A stretch of DNA of 64,000 nucleotides from JACDAE01 sp963744875 (GTDB taxonomy: Bacteria; Chloroflexota; Ktedonobacteria; Ktedonobacterales; Ktedonobacteraceae). Positions within the stretch are counted from its first letter, which is position 1, and each line of letters begins with the position of its first letter. This document shows, piece after piece, positions 54,403 through 63,700 of this stretch. The notes below the pieces were generated by a model that saw nothing but the letters and a program-made list of their open reading frames with translations, ran no database searches and was not told where the DNA came from. The stretch covers positions 1-64,000 of the forward strand of contig CAVUVQ010000010.1 in NCBI GenBank assembly GCA_963744875.1. Reading direction: 5' to 3'. The position numbers and the translations under genes are program-made.

Positions 54403-54739
54403 GGGAAGAAGGGTAGGGGCGTCACCTGGCGTGCGCCCGCTTCCCAGCGAGATGGTTCATCGGCACGCTTGCGCACGCCAGGTACATTGACTCCAACCAT
54501 TTCGGAACAAATGACGAAGCACGACGCTCATGCCTGGAATACACGTAAAACAGTAGGGACCCGATTGTATCGCGTCCGCCATTTATGGGATGGTAGTCCA
54601 GGGTTGATCGATCACGGACGCGATACAATAGGGTCCCTACCATTTTCCATGCTTTTCTGTGTTTTTGACGCATCATTTTTGGCGCATCTTTCAATTTGTT
54701 GGAGTCAATGCGCCAGGTGACGCCCCTACCCTTCTTCCC
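54403..54739. mobile_element. 337-bp element with 29-bp terminal inverted repeats, carrying a nested copy of another element
   Basis: The ends 54403-54431 and 54711-54739 are perfect inverted copies (GGGAAGAAGGGTAGGGGCGT at the outer edge). Inside the left end is a second inverted pair (ACCTGGCGTGCGC/GCGCACGCCAGGT, 54424-54483) as in the element at 2689. The middle contains a whole C-family element at 54553-54640. No transposase is coded, so it is non-autonomous. It lies between the TIR gene and the convergent end of the hydroxylase gene. Confidence 0.8.
54553..54640. repeat. Nested C-family inverted-repeat element
   Basis: Arms 54553-54578 and 54615-54640 (26 bp, one mismatch), loop nearly identical to that at 51665-51700. 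It sits inside the 337-bp element, so it was inserted later or the two move together. Confidence 0.85.
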
Positions 54740-54760
54740 AACAGTTCCCCCGGAAGACTG

Positions 54761-57691
54761 TTACTTCTTCGCCCCCTGCGCGTGAATGGCTCGCAACACA
54801 CGCTCAGGCGTCAGGGGTACCTGCCGGATACGCACACCAATTGCGTCCGCGACAGCATTTGCCAGGGCTGCACCCATCCCTTGCAACGGAATTTCGGCCA
54901 CGGCCTTCATTCCAAAGGGACTTAAGGAAGCAGCCGTCTCTATTAGATAGGTCTGCATGACAGGCATATCACTGGCCGTGTATATACGGTATTCACTGAG
55001 GTTGGTCGTCAGTGGCTTGCCCTGCGGATCGTAGAGCAACTCCTCACTTACCGCGCCCCCCAGCGCTTGCGTTGCACTTCCCTCGACCTGCCCCTCGATG
55101 AGCATGGGATTGATGATCCTGCCCGCATCAACGGCAGTGACGGCTTTGAGGACGCGCACTTCCCCGGTCTCCATATCCACCTCAACCTCGACTCCTTGCG
55201 CCGCGAACGTGAGTGGTGAGCGCTGACCCTTCCAGGATGCCGTTGTCATAATCTGGCGGTTCTCGTTATAGAGCGCGTGCTCGGCAAGCTGGGCGATGGT
55301 TATCTTCTGACCACTCGGAGCTGTGATAGTCCCTGCAGACATTTTCAGGTTCTCCGGCAACGTACTCAACATTCGACCAGCTACCACAAGCATCTGACGC
55401 CGCACCTGCTCAGCGGCTTTCTGGACCGCTCCTCCATCTATATAGAGTGTGGAGGAACCACTGGCACCCGACTCAAAAGGAAGCATGGCACTATCAGAGG
55501 TATGCATCAAGATATCTTCTACCGAGACACCTAACACCTCGGCTGCTATCTGCGCGAGCAGGGTCGTGGAGACGTTACTGGCCTCGTTTGCAGCGGCAAA
55601 AACATCGAATGAGCCATCGACGTTGAGCTTGATGATAGCTCCTCCAGTACCAACTTCACCGTTACTCTCGCCCAGAGGGTTCCCGTGTAAAGAAAGTCCT
55701 ACTCCCACTCCGCGCCGCGTGCGACCATTGCTCACCTTACCACGCATCTCACGCCAGCGCAGCCTCTCTTCCACTTTCTTCAAGCAGGCTGGCAAGGCAC
55801 AGCTATCAATATTGATGGCTGCTTCACGTCCTATCGGAGCCGTCTTTTGCAGGGGATAGGCATCACCGATACGAATCCAGTTCTTACGCCGTAGCTCCAA
55901 TGCGTCGATACCAATCTGGCGAGCGATCTCATCTATGTGACTTTCAAGCGCAAAGTACTCGGCAGGCGCACCATATCCCCGTAGCGCCGCCGATGGTGGC
56001 GTGTTTGTGTACAATATTTCGGCGGCAAAACGCATGTTGGAACAGGGATAGAGCGCCAGGGCACCAAAGGAACCCTGGCCTTGTGTGATAAGCGGATGGG
56101 TTGCATACGCGCCAGTATTCGTCAGGAGCACCATCTGATTGGCAACTATCGTCCCATCATGCTTGACCCCGGTCTTCATACGCACAAGATGCTGCTGGGA
56201 AACATGAGACATTTCTTCTGACCGCGCAGAGGCCAGCATAACTGGACGCCCGGTGGCAAGTGTTAAAAGCGCACAGAGACCTTCCAATACCAGTTCCTGC
56301 TTCACACCAAAGTCGCCACCAATATCTGGCCTGACGATGCGAATGCGACGCGCTGGCATCTTTAATAGCGTAGCCAACGTACGGCGAATATAATGAGGCA
56401 CCTGCGTGCTGGTACGCACGATCAGGTTGCCATCCTCGTCAAAATAGGTGACGGTGCTGTGATTTTCCAGGGGAGTTGCCTGCTGTTGCGGTACAAAATA
56501 TTCGCCTTCGATCACTTTATCGGCGGCTGCGAAGGCTGCTTCAACATCGCCCACTTCGGTGCGCATACGTGCCGCAATATTGCGTTTTGCCTCATATATG
56601 CCCTGTGACTCTGGTTCAGGATGCAGACAAGGTGCATTCGCTTCCAACGCCTGGCGCGGATCAAGGACGGCTGGCTTTACGTCATAATCGATGTTAATTA
56701 ATGCCAGCGCCTGCTCAGCTATCTCTAACGTTTCGGCGACCACTGCAATAACGGGATCACCTACATAACGCACAGTATGGTCCAACAGATAGCGATCAAG
56801 AGGGCCGGATGCGGAAGGTGAACGCTCGCCGCTAGAGTAGGGGATACGCTCCACATCTTTGTAGGTCAATACAGCATGCACGCCTGGTAACGCTTTGGCG
56901 GATGCAATGTCGATCTCACGAATAACTGCATGTGCATGCGGGCTGGTCAAAATACGGCCATAGAGCATACCACGAATACTGCTATCGGCGGCAAAAGTGG
57001 CATTCCCACTCACCAGCTTGACAGCATTACGCGCTGGCACGGACTTGCCCACCACCTGCAATTTAGGTTCGACGAGATGAATAGCAGGAATCGTCAGGGT
57101 TGCAGTATTTGAGGTGGAGACAATTGGTAATACCAGGGTTGCCCCCGAACCCTCATTATTGGGCATTGTAGCCTGCTTGCCGTTATCGCTCCCGTTGGAA
57201 AGATCAGACGTTGCGGCTGGCTCAACCGTTTCACCACGCTGGAGCGCAGCCGCTCGCATGATGGCCTGTACAGGCTTCTCGTATCCTGTGCAGCGACAGA
57301 GATTACCAGAGATCGCTTCCCGAACCTCGCTCTCAGTAGGACTTGAATTACTTTTGAGCAGGACAGAAGCTGAAAGGAGCATACCCGGCGTGCAGAAGCC
57401 ACACTGCACCGCACCGACATCGATAAAGGACTGTTGCAGCGGATGGAGCTTGTTTGCTGTTCCCAGGCTTTCTACGGTAGCAAGGGTGCATCCACCTGCT
57501 TGAGCGGCCAGCATCACACAACTAGGACGTGGTACACCATCAACCAGCACGGTGCAGGCACCACATTCACCTGTCTCACAACCATGCTTGACGCTACTGT
57601 ATCCCTCGCGCCGTAGTAATGTCAGCAAAGTTTCGCTGGGAGCGATGTCCAGGCTTTCAATCACTCCATTAATACTGAGTTCAAGTTCCAT
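54761..57691 (-). CDS. Molybdenum hydroxylase, fused Fe-S and molybdopterin subunits (xanthine dehydrogenase family)
   Basis: 976 aa. The first 160 residues are a two-cluster ferredoxin domain (CETGECGACTVLVDG; CGFCTPGM...NLCRCTGY). After a linker of about 55 residues comes the molybdopterin part, beginning VGKSVPARNAVKLVSGNATF, with GGDFGVKQELVLEGL and the C-terminal catalytic Glu in FGMKAVAEIPLQGMGAALANA. Usually these are separate proteins. With the FAD subunit encoded just upstream (6 bp gap) and adenine deaminase before that, it probably oxidises hypoxanthine/xanthine, though the family also has other substrates. Confidence 0.9.
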   Translation of the reverse strand: MELELSINGVIESLDIAPSETLLTLLRREGYSSVKHGCETGECGACTVLVDGVPRPSCVMLAAQAGGCTLATVESLGTANKLHPLQQSFIDVGAVQCGFCTPGMLLSASVLLKSNSSPTESEVREAISGNLCRCTGYEKPVQAIMRAAALQRGETVEPAATSDLSNGSDNGKQATMPNNEGSGATLVLPIVSTSNTATLTIPAIHLVEPKLQVVGKSVPARNAVKLVSGNATFAADSSIRGMLYGRILTSPHAHAVIREIDIASAKALPGVHAVLTYKDVERIPYSSGERSPSASGPLDRYLLDHTVRYVGDPVIAVVAETLEIAEQALALINIDYDVKPAVLDPRQALEANAPCLHPEPESQGIYEAKRNIAARMRTEVGDVEAAFAAADKVIEGEYFVPQQQATPLENHSTVTYFDEDGNLIVRTSTQVPHYIRRTLATLLKMPARRIRIVRPDIGGDFGVKQELVLEGLCALLTLATGRPVMLASARSEEMSHVSQQHLVRMKTGVKHDGTIVANQMVLLTNTGAYATHPLITQGQGSFGALALYPCSNMRFAAEILYTNTPPSAALRGYGAPAEYFALESHIDEIARQIGIDALELRRKNWIRIGDAYPLQKTAPIGREAAINIDSCALPACLKKVEERLRWREMRGKVSNGRTRRGVGVGLSLHGNPLGESNGEVGTGGAIIKLNVDGSFDVFAAANEASNVSTTLLAQIAAEVLGVSVEDILMHTSDSAMLPFESGASGSSTLYIDGGAVQKAAEQVRRQMLVVAGRMLSTLPENLKMSAGTITAPSGQKITIAQLAEHALYNENRQIMTTASWKGQRSPLTFAAQGVEVEVDMETGEVRVLKAVTAVDAGRIINPMLIEGQVEGSATQALGGAVSEELLYDPQGKPLTTNLSEYRIYTASDMPVMQTYLIETAASLSPFGMKAVAEIPLQGMGAALANAVADAIGVRIRQVPLTPERVLRAIHAQGAKK

Positions 57692-57697
57692 ACCTGT

Positions 57698-58666
57698 CTA
57701 CACACTCTTTCCAGAGGAAACCATTCCCCGCCAGAGAGAGACGTTTGTTGCCTCTTCTAATACACGATACGCCAGACTGGGACCGCTAACACGCCGATAA
57801 CCGCTACTCACACGAGCATCCGTTGGCGGACGAAAATCATTCATTGCCGTACGTAATGTGGCCTGGAGGCGTTCGCTATCCTGAAACTGTGCCACCGGTT
57901 GCCCTTCGAGTTGTCGTTCCAGGCTGCGCAGACGCACCGGTTCCATATTTACGCCGCCCATTGCCACACGCACACGTTGATAAACGCCGTCTTCAATTTC
58001 CACCACCGCTGCTGCATTCAAGAGAGCTGCATCAGTAGGAGTGCGCCCGACACGCGTAAATGATGTCCCACAACTCGCTGCCGGACGCGGAACCACCACT
58101 TCCAGGATCAATTCATTCGGACGCCGCTCACTAGAACAGGTTCCACAGGGCAAACGACGTTCCTGCTTTCCTTTATAAATAACACCTGAGAGCGAAAGGC
58201 CCGGACGTTCCATGGTACCACCACTCAAATTCACCTGCGTTTTTGAGCCAGAGCGCACTACAGCTTCAGCGTCCAGTGCGACCAGGGCTGTGAGGAGATC
58301 TGCCTGTGCAGAACCACCTGCTGCAACCGTTCCTCCAAGCGTCGCACAATTGCGCAGTAAACGTGAAGAAGAGGAGGCAAGCGCTGCACGCGCAAGTAGC
58401 CCGGTCGCAAATTCTTTGAGCAAGGACTCGTCGGCCATATGCTGAAGGGTTGTCATTGCACCAATATGCAGGTAGCGCGTGTCTTCAGAAAAATATGCCA
58501 GTTCAAGATCACGAAGATCGACTACAGCCTGAATACTATTATCTTGTAAACCAAGCAGATAGGTTCCTCCCGCCAGAGGGACCGTTTTGACATCAAGGCG
58601 TGCCAGAAGTAGAAGCGCATCTTCAATACTCTCCGCCCAATGATATTCAACAAGCTTCAGTAGCAT
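57698..58666 (-). CDS. FAD-binding subunit of the molybdenum hydroxylase
   Basis: 322 aa. Transfers electrons from the Fe-S clusters to NAD or another acceptor. FAD motifs are VPLAGGTYLLGL near residue 33 and RNCATLGGTVAAGGSAQADLL near residue 105, followed by the CO-dehydrogenase flavoprotein C-terminal domain (RVAMGGVNMEPVRLRSLE). A small Cys pair (PCGTCSSER) is a possible extra feature. Length and position are normal. It lies between adenine deaminase (41 bp) and the fused subunit (6 bp). Confidence 0.92.
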   Translation of the reverse strand: MLLKLVEYHWAESIEDALLLLARLDVKTVPLAGGTYLLGLQDNSIQAVVDLRDLELAYFSEDTRYLHIGAMTTLQHMADESLLKEFATGLLARAALASSSSRLLRNCATLGGTVAAGGSAQADLLTALVALDAEAVVRSGSKTQVNLSGGTMERPGLSLSGVIYKGKQERRLPCGTCSSERRPNELILEVVVPRPAASCGTSFTRVGRTPTDAALLNAAAVVEIEDGVYQRVRVAMGGVNMEPVRLRSLERQLEGQPVAQFQDSERLQATLRTAMNDFRPPTDARVSSGYRRVSGPSLAYRVLEEATNVSLWRGMVSSGKSV

Positions 58667-58707
58667 AGTGCAGTATCCTCAAATGTTGTAGCCTTCATAA
58701 AATATAT

Positions 58708-60435
58708 TCAGGGCTGTAGTGGTAAGAGAGAGAACGTTTCAACATCGATCAGCCCCTGATCCGTTAGTTTGAGCGCTGGAATCACGGAGAGCGAGAGGAA
58801 ACTGAGTGTCATACAGGGATGCTCTAATGTACAACCAAGTTCAGCCGCTGCTGCATCGAGAGCACGCAATTGCTGTACCAGTTCAGTAACGGGTAGAGGC
58901 GAGACCAGGCCACCTATCGGCAAAGGTACGCTTGCCTGAACAACTCCATCTACAACACAGGCAAAACCACCACCTATCTTCTTCAGCGTCTGCGCTGCAT
59001 ACAAAATATCGTGATCATTCGTACCTGCGATAACTATATTATGTGCATCATGTGCGACGCTTGAAGCGATGGCACCTTTTTTGATGCCAAAGCCTTTCAC
59101 GAAACCCAGTCCAATCTTTCCACTGGCGTGATGCCGTTCAATCACCACAAGCTTGAGGAGATCGCGTGCTGGATCGGGCACAATTGCGCCATCGCGTAAA
59201 AGAGCTTCTTCGCGCAGATGTTGCGTCGTAATCTGTCCAGGCTCAATGCCCACGACTTCAATCAATCCTGAGTAGCCGGGAATACGCAGGTCGGCCTCCG
59301 ATATGTTACCCATATGTATTGTATCAGTCATGCCGCTAAAAATCTCTGGTGGCGTCTCGACTAAAAGCTTTCCTGCGCGTGCCACCAGTGCTCCCTCCCT
59401 ATAAACTGACTCCACCTGGAACGTATTCAGGTCATCAAGTACCACCATATCCGCTTTATAGCCTGGAACAAGAGCGCCACGATCATCCAGGCGAAAGTAT
59501 TGAGCGGTATTCAAGGAAGCGAGCCGTATGGCTTCGACGGGATCAAGCCCCAACGCGATAGCACGACGCACCATCGAATTGATATGGCCCCGCGTCGTCA
59601 GATCCTGTGGATCACGATCGTCAGTGACAAAGAAAACACGTGGCGGATGTAACTCTTTCACCAGCGGCAATAATGCGTCCAGATTGCGAGCCGCTGATCC
59701 CTCGCGGATCATCAGCCACATGCCCAGTCGAATGCGCTCACGGGCCTCCTGTAGCGTTGTGCACTCATGGTCGGACATAACTCCAGCCATTGCGTAAGCT
59801 GAAAGGTTCTGGCCGTGCAAACCTGGGGCATGTCCATCAACGACTAATCCTTGTTTACGCGTAGCGATAATCTTCGCCAATACCTGCTCATCGCCCTGCA
59901 CAACGCCGGGCATATTCATCATTTCCGCCAGGCCCAACACACGCTCATCCTGCAAGAGAGGAAGGAGATCTTCAGCCATCAATACACGATAAGGGCTCTC
60001 GTAGGATGAAGCGGGAACACAGGATGAAAGCATAACATAAGCTGAAAGTGGGAGTCCACGACTTGCCTCTAGTACATAGCGAATACCTTCTATGCCCATA
60101 ACATTCGCAAATTCATGAGGATCAAGCATGACTGTGGTCACACCTAGCGGCACGACAAGACGTGCGAATTCGGAAAGCACCAGCATAGTACTTTCAATGT
60201 GCATATGTCCATCAATCAAACCGGGAGCCAGCCAACGACCCTGTAGATCTCGTTCCTGCCGCCCCCGATATGCGCCATTGGGTATGCTCACTCCCACAAT
60301 ACGATCATCGGCAAGCGCGACATCAGCGGGATAACATTCACCGCTACACACATTTACGAGCCTGGCATTGCGCAAAACAAGATCAGCCGGGAGATCCCCA
60401 CGTGCAATCTGGATATGACGCCGCAAATCATCCAT
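58708..60435 (-). CDS. ade: Adenine deaminase
   Basis: 575 aa, amidohydrolase superfamily. Converts adenine to hypoxanthine and ammonia. Metal motifs: GLIDGHMHIEST, MLDPHEFANVMG, VDGHAPGLHG, SDHECTT, and VTDDRDPQDL. The C-terminal domain has ASSVAHDAHNIVIAGTND, typical of Ade/YicP. The frame extends to 60558, but ATG 60435 has GAGGA 5 nt away and begins MDDLRRHIQIARGDLPADLV, so it is chosen. First gene of the purine operon with the two hydroxylase subunits. Confidence 0.93.
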   Translation of the reverse strand: MDDLRRHIQIARGDLPADLVLRNARLVNVCSGECYPADVALADDRIVGVSIPNGAYRGRQERDLQGRWLAPGLIDGHMHIESTMLVLSEFARLVVPLGVTTVMLDPHEFANVMGIEGIRYVLEASRGLPLSAYVMLSSCVPASSYESPYRVLMAEDLLPLLQDERVLGLAEMMNMPGVVQGDEQVLAKIIATRKQGLVVDGHAPGLHGQNLSAYAMAGVMSDHECTTLQEARERIRLGMWLMIREGSAARNLDALLPLVKELHPPRVFFVTDDRDPQDLTTRGHINSMVRRAIALGLDPVEAIRLASLNTAQYFRLDDRGALVPGYKADMVVLDDLNTFQVESVYREGALVARAGKLLVETPPEIFSGMTDTIHMGNISEADLRIPGYSGLIEVVGIEPGQITTQHLREEALLRDGAIVPDPARDLLKLVVIERHHASGKIGLGFVKGFGIKKGAIASSVAHDAHNIVIAGTNDHDILYAAQTLKKIGGGFACVVDGVVQASVPLPIGGLVSPLPVTELVQQLRALDAAAAELGCTLEHPCMTLSFLSLSVIPALKLTDQGLIDVETFSLLPLQP

Positions 60436-60735
60436 CAGTATCCTCACATCCCACAAAGCATAATTTTTTTCCAAGACAATCTGGTTATAAATTTTAACAC
60501 ATGAGCGAAAGATTGCCACAATTCTAGTAGCGACATAACCCTTATGGGTAATATCCATCTGAAAAACCAGGGCAGCACTACTGTATCAGGTATTATACAT
60601 TTGGGGGGGAAAGATGGAGTATTCAACCAGGATAGAGTATTCTTAAAAGAGACAGGCAATAATACTTTGGGATAAAAGAAGGCGAGCAGGCATGCAGAGT
60701 CTGGCATTACTGTTATATTTCGGGAGAAATAAACA
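60436..60735. other. Divergent intergenic region
   Basis: 300 bp between the purine operon and the kinase-NACHT gene. It must hold promoters for both. No repeat or RNA motif recognised; no gene seen. Confidence 0.35.
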
Positions 60736-63700
60736 TTGATAAATCATAATGACTATGATATTAGAAACGATCTTTCTGGTCATTATCTTGGCAACTATCG
60801 CCTGATTCGCCTACTTGGGCATGGTGGCTTTGCCTCAGTTTATCTGGGAGAACACCAATATCTCAAACGGATGGCGGCCATTAAGATACTTCATACCATT
60901 TTGACTGAGGAAGAAAAAAACCATTTTCTGACGGAAGCCAGGCTCCTTGCAAACCTTTCCCATCCCCGGATTATACGTGTTCTTGAGTTTGCCGTAGCCC
61001 CAAGACGCACCTATATACAAAATAGTGTGGTGATAGAAAATATGCCTTTCCTGGTCATGGATCATGTTCAAGGTGGCAATTTACGCACCACCTACCCTAT
61101 AGGTACACGCCTTTTTCCTGATACGGTGGTAAATTATATCTATCAAATAGCCGATGCGCTTCAGTATGCCCATAATCAACGCATTATTCATCGCGACGTT
61201 AAACCCGAAAACCTTTTGTTGAATGAGCGACAGGAGGTAATGCTCAGCGACTTTGGCCTGGCTCTCGTTGCCCCCATTTCCCGACTATTGAGTGGTCAAA
61301 ATACTGCTGGCACCATTCCTTACACGGCTCCTGAGCAACTCCGAGGCAAGCCTCGCTTTGCCAGTGATCAATATTCGCTTGGCATCGTTGCCTACGAATG
61401 GCTGAGCGGTTATCCTCCCTTTCGTGGCGGTGAAGCTGAAATTATTATGCAGCATATTTCTTCTCCACCACCGCCATTACGAAACAAAATTTCTTCCATC
61501 TCACCAGCAGTCGAAGGCGTTGTTTTAAAAGCGCTGGCAAAAGATCCAGAGCAACGCTATACCTCAATTCAGGATTTCGCATATGCATTGCTACAAGCCA
61601 GTCGTATGCCACAAACATATCAAATTGTGGCAACAAAACAGGACGAGGCACACGTCCCATCAGATAATGTTTTTCCATTCTTTTACTATTACTCTCAACA
61701 ACCAGGGGTGCCGGATAGAGGCGCTACAGGTGAACAGGCCAGTGTTGATCCACCTGATTTGAGAAGGAAAAATCAATACCCGGTTAGCATGACTCCCTCC
61801 AAACAGAGAAACCGTCAACGTATGCTTCAGAAAGTACGCATCTTCTGGATCTCAGGAGTATTAGAGCCATCTCTTTATGAAACTCCCTTTATTACCCCTG
61901 AGTTACGAGAACGACAAGATGCGGTAAACACACCATGGCCTTCAGCGTACCAGCAGGCGCAGAAGCACCATTCACCTGTATTCTCTCCCGGCACATCAAT
62001 TGCAGAGATTTATGATCAATCCGGCGGTGAACTACTAATTCTTGGGGAGGCAGGCTCTGGAAAAACTACCCTTCTTTTGCAACTGGCTCGCACGCTCCTT
62101 GATCGTGCAGAACAGGATGAGTCAGCACCCATCCCGGTCATGTTTCCATTATCTTCCTGGTCGGAACGACAACTCCCGATTGAGCAATGGCTCATTGAAG
62201 AGTTACAAGATAAATATCAGGTGCCACATTTGCTGGCAGACACATGGCTTCGCTCAGATATGCTTTTACCTTTGCTCGATGGCCTCGATGAAGTGACAGA
62301 GAACGTCCGTTCAGCCTGCATTATCGCTATCAATACGTATAAACGGGAGCACGGACTCAGTTCGCTGGTCGTATGCAGTCGTTTAACTGAGTACCTCCTT
62401 TTCCCACCACGTGTGCTTTTGCAACGAGCTGTGGTTGTACAATCACTATCTATGGAACAGATTACAGATTATTTCCTGCACGCAGGAGAAAAATTTCAGA
62501 TCCTTTATCAAATTCTGCGTGCTGATCCTCTATTGCAACGCTTGATTACAACACCCCTTATGCTCAATATCATCACTGTAGCGTATAAGGATAAGTCACC
62601 CGCTGAACTTTTAAAAAGACAATCATCCACAGAACGCTATCAGCAAATCTTCCAGACTTATGTAGAGCACATGCTGCAACGTCATCCTGCGCTAACCTCC
62701 ACTCTTTCGCATACACCCCAAGAGTTGATTAGTTGGCTCAGTTCTCTGGCAAGGAAAATGATGCTACACGGTCAGGTTGTCTTCTATATTGAGCAGTTAC
62801 AGCCTGAATGGATCGACAAATTCCGCTGGCGACAGGTTTATATGTGGCTTGCTGTGCTTCTACCGGGTGCACTAATTGGCGCTCTTGTCGGTCTTTTAAG
62901 CAACGATATCCTCTTTCATGCCGGCGATTTCAAAGCTATCTTTTTAGATAGCCTCTACGGCCTGCTGATGGGTTTTCTCTTCAGTGGTAGAAGACCCGAA
63001 ACGCTAAAAAGACAACCTGATATACAAAACACTTCTCAAAAAGCTCACCTGGCAGGGAAGCTATTACTCACACCTATTTTTCTGGGCGTGATCTCAATTC
63101 TTTTCCTTGGACAGGCTAAAGGCTGGCCCGATGGCTTGCTAAATGGTACTTTTTTGGGCATTATGTGTCTTCCTATGAGTATCTTGATTCAAAAGAAGGT
63201 CAATGAAAAAAATGGTCAGACGCTCAGTAATAGATCGCCTGAACGTTCCCTATCCCAGCATCCTCTCGTTGAACACCTTACCAATGGTCTCATCATTGGT
63301 CCTGTCTGTGGCATAAGCAATATTTTGACGAATGTTATCAGGCAGGGTCTTTTCCACTATAGCATGGCCTTCTATTTGACGCTAGGAGTACGCGAAACGA
63401 TGCATAATTTTCTGATTGGCGTGCTGATTAGCCTGCTCCTGCTCCATATGAATGATGGTACCATTCACCGTGCCGAAATTATTGTCTGGTCATGGAAACG
63501 CTTCTGGCGTAGCTTCCGCATTCCAAAGAACACGTTGATTGGGATTGGCATTGGTCTTATAGTGGGACTGACCTATGGACTGAAAGAAACTTTTGGTGGC
63601 AGTTTGACAAATGGCCTGAGCGATGGATTGAGTGACACAGTGTTTCTTATGCTTGGCTATTCCTTCGTCTTAGCCGTTTTACAGGGCATTTCAAGTTACA

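Noticed and set aside
51633..54739. Possible CRISPR array from the repeated hairpins
   Set aside because: The copies are few, far apart, unequal in spacing and lack spacers or cas genes.
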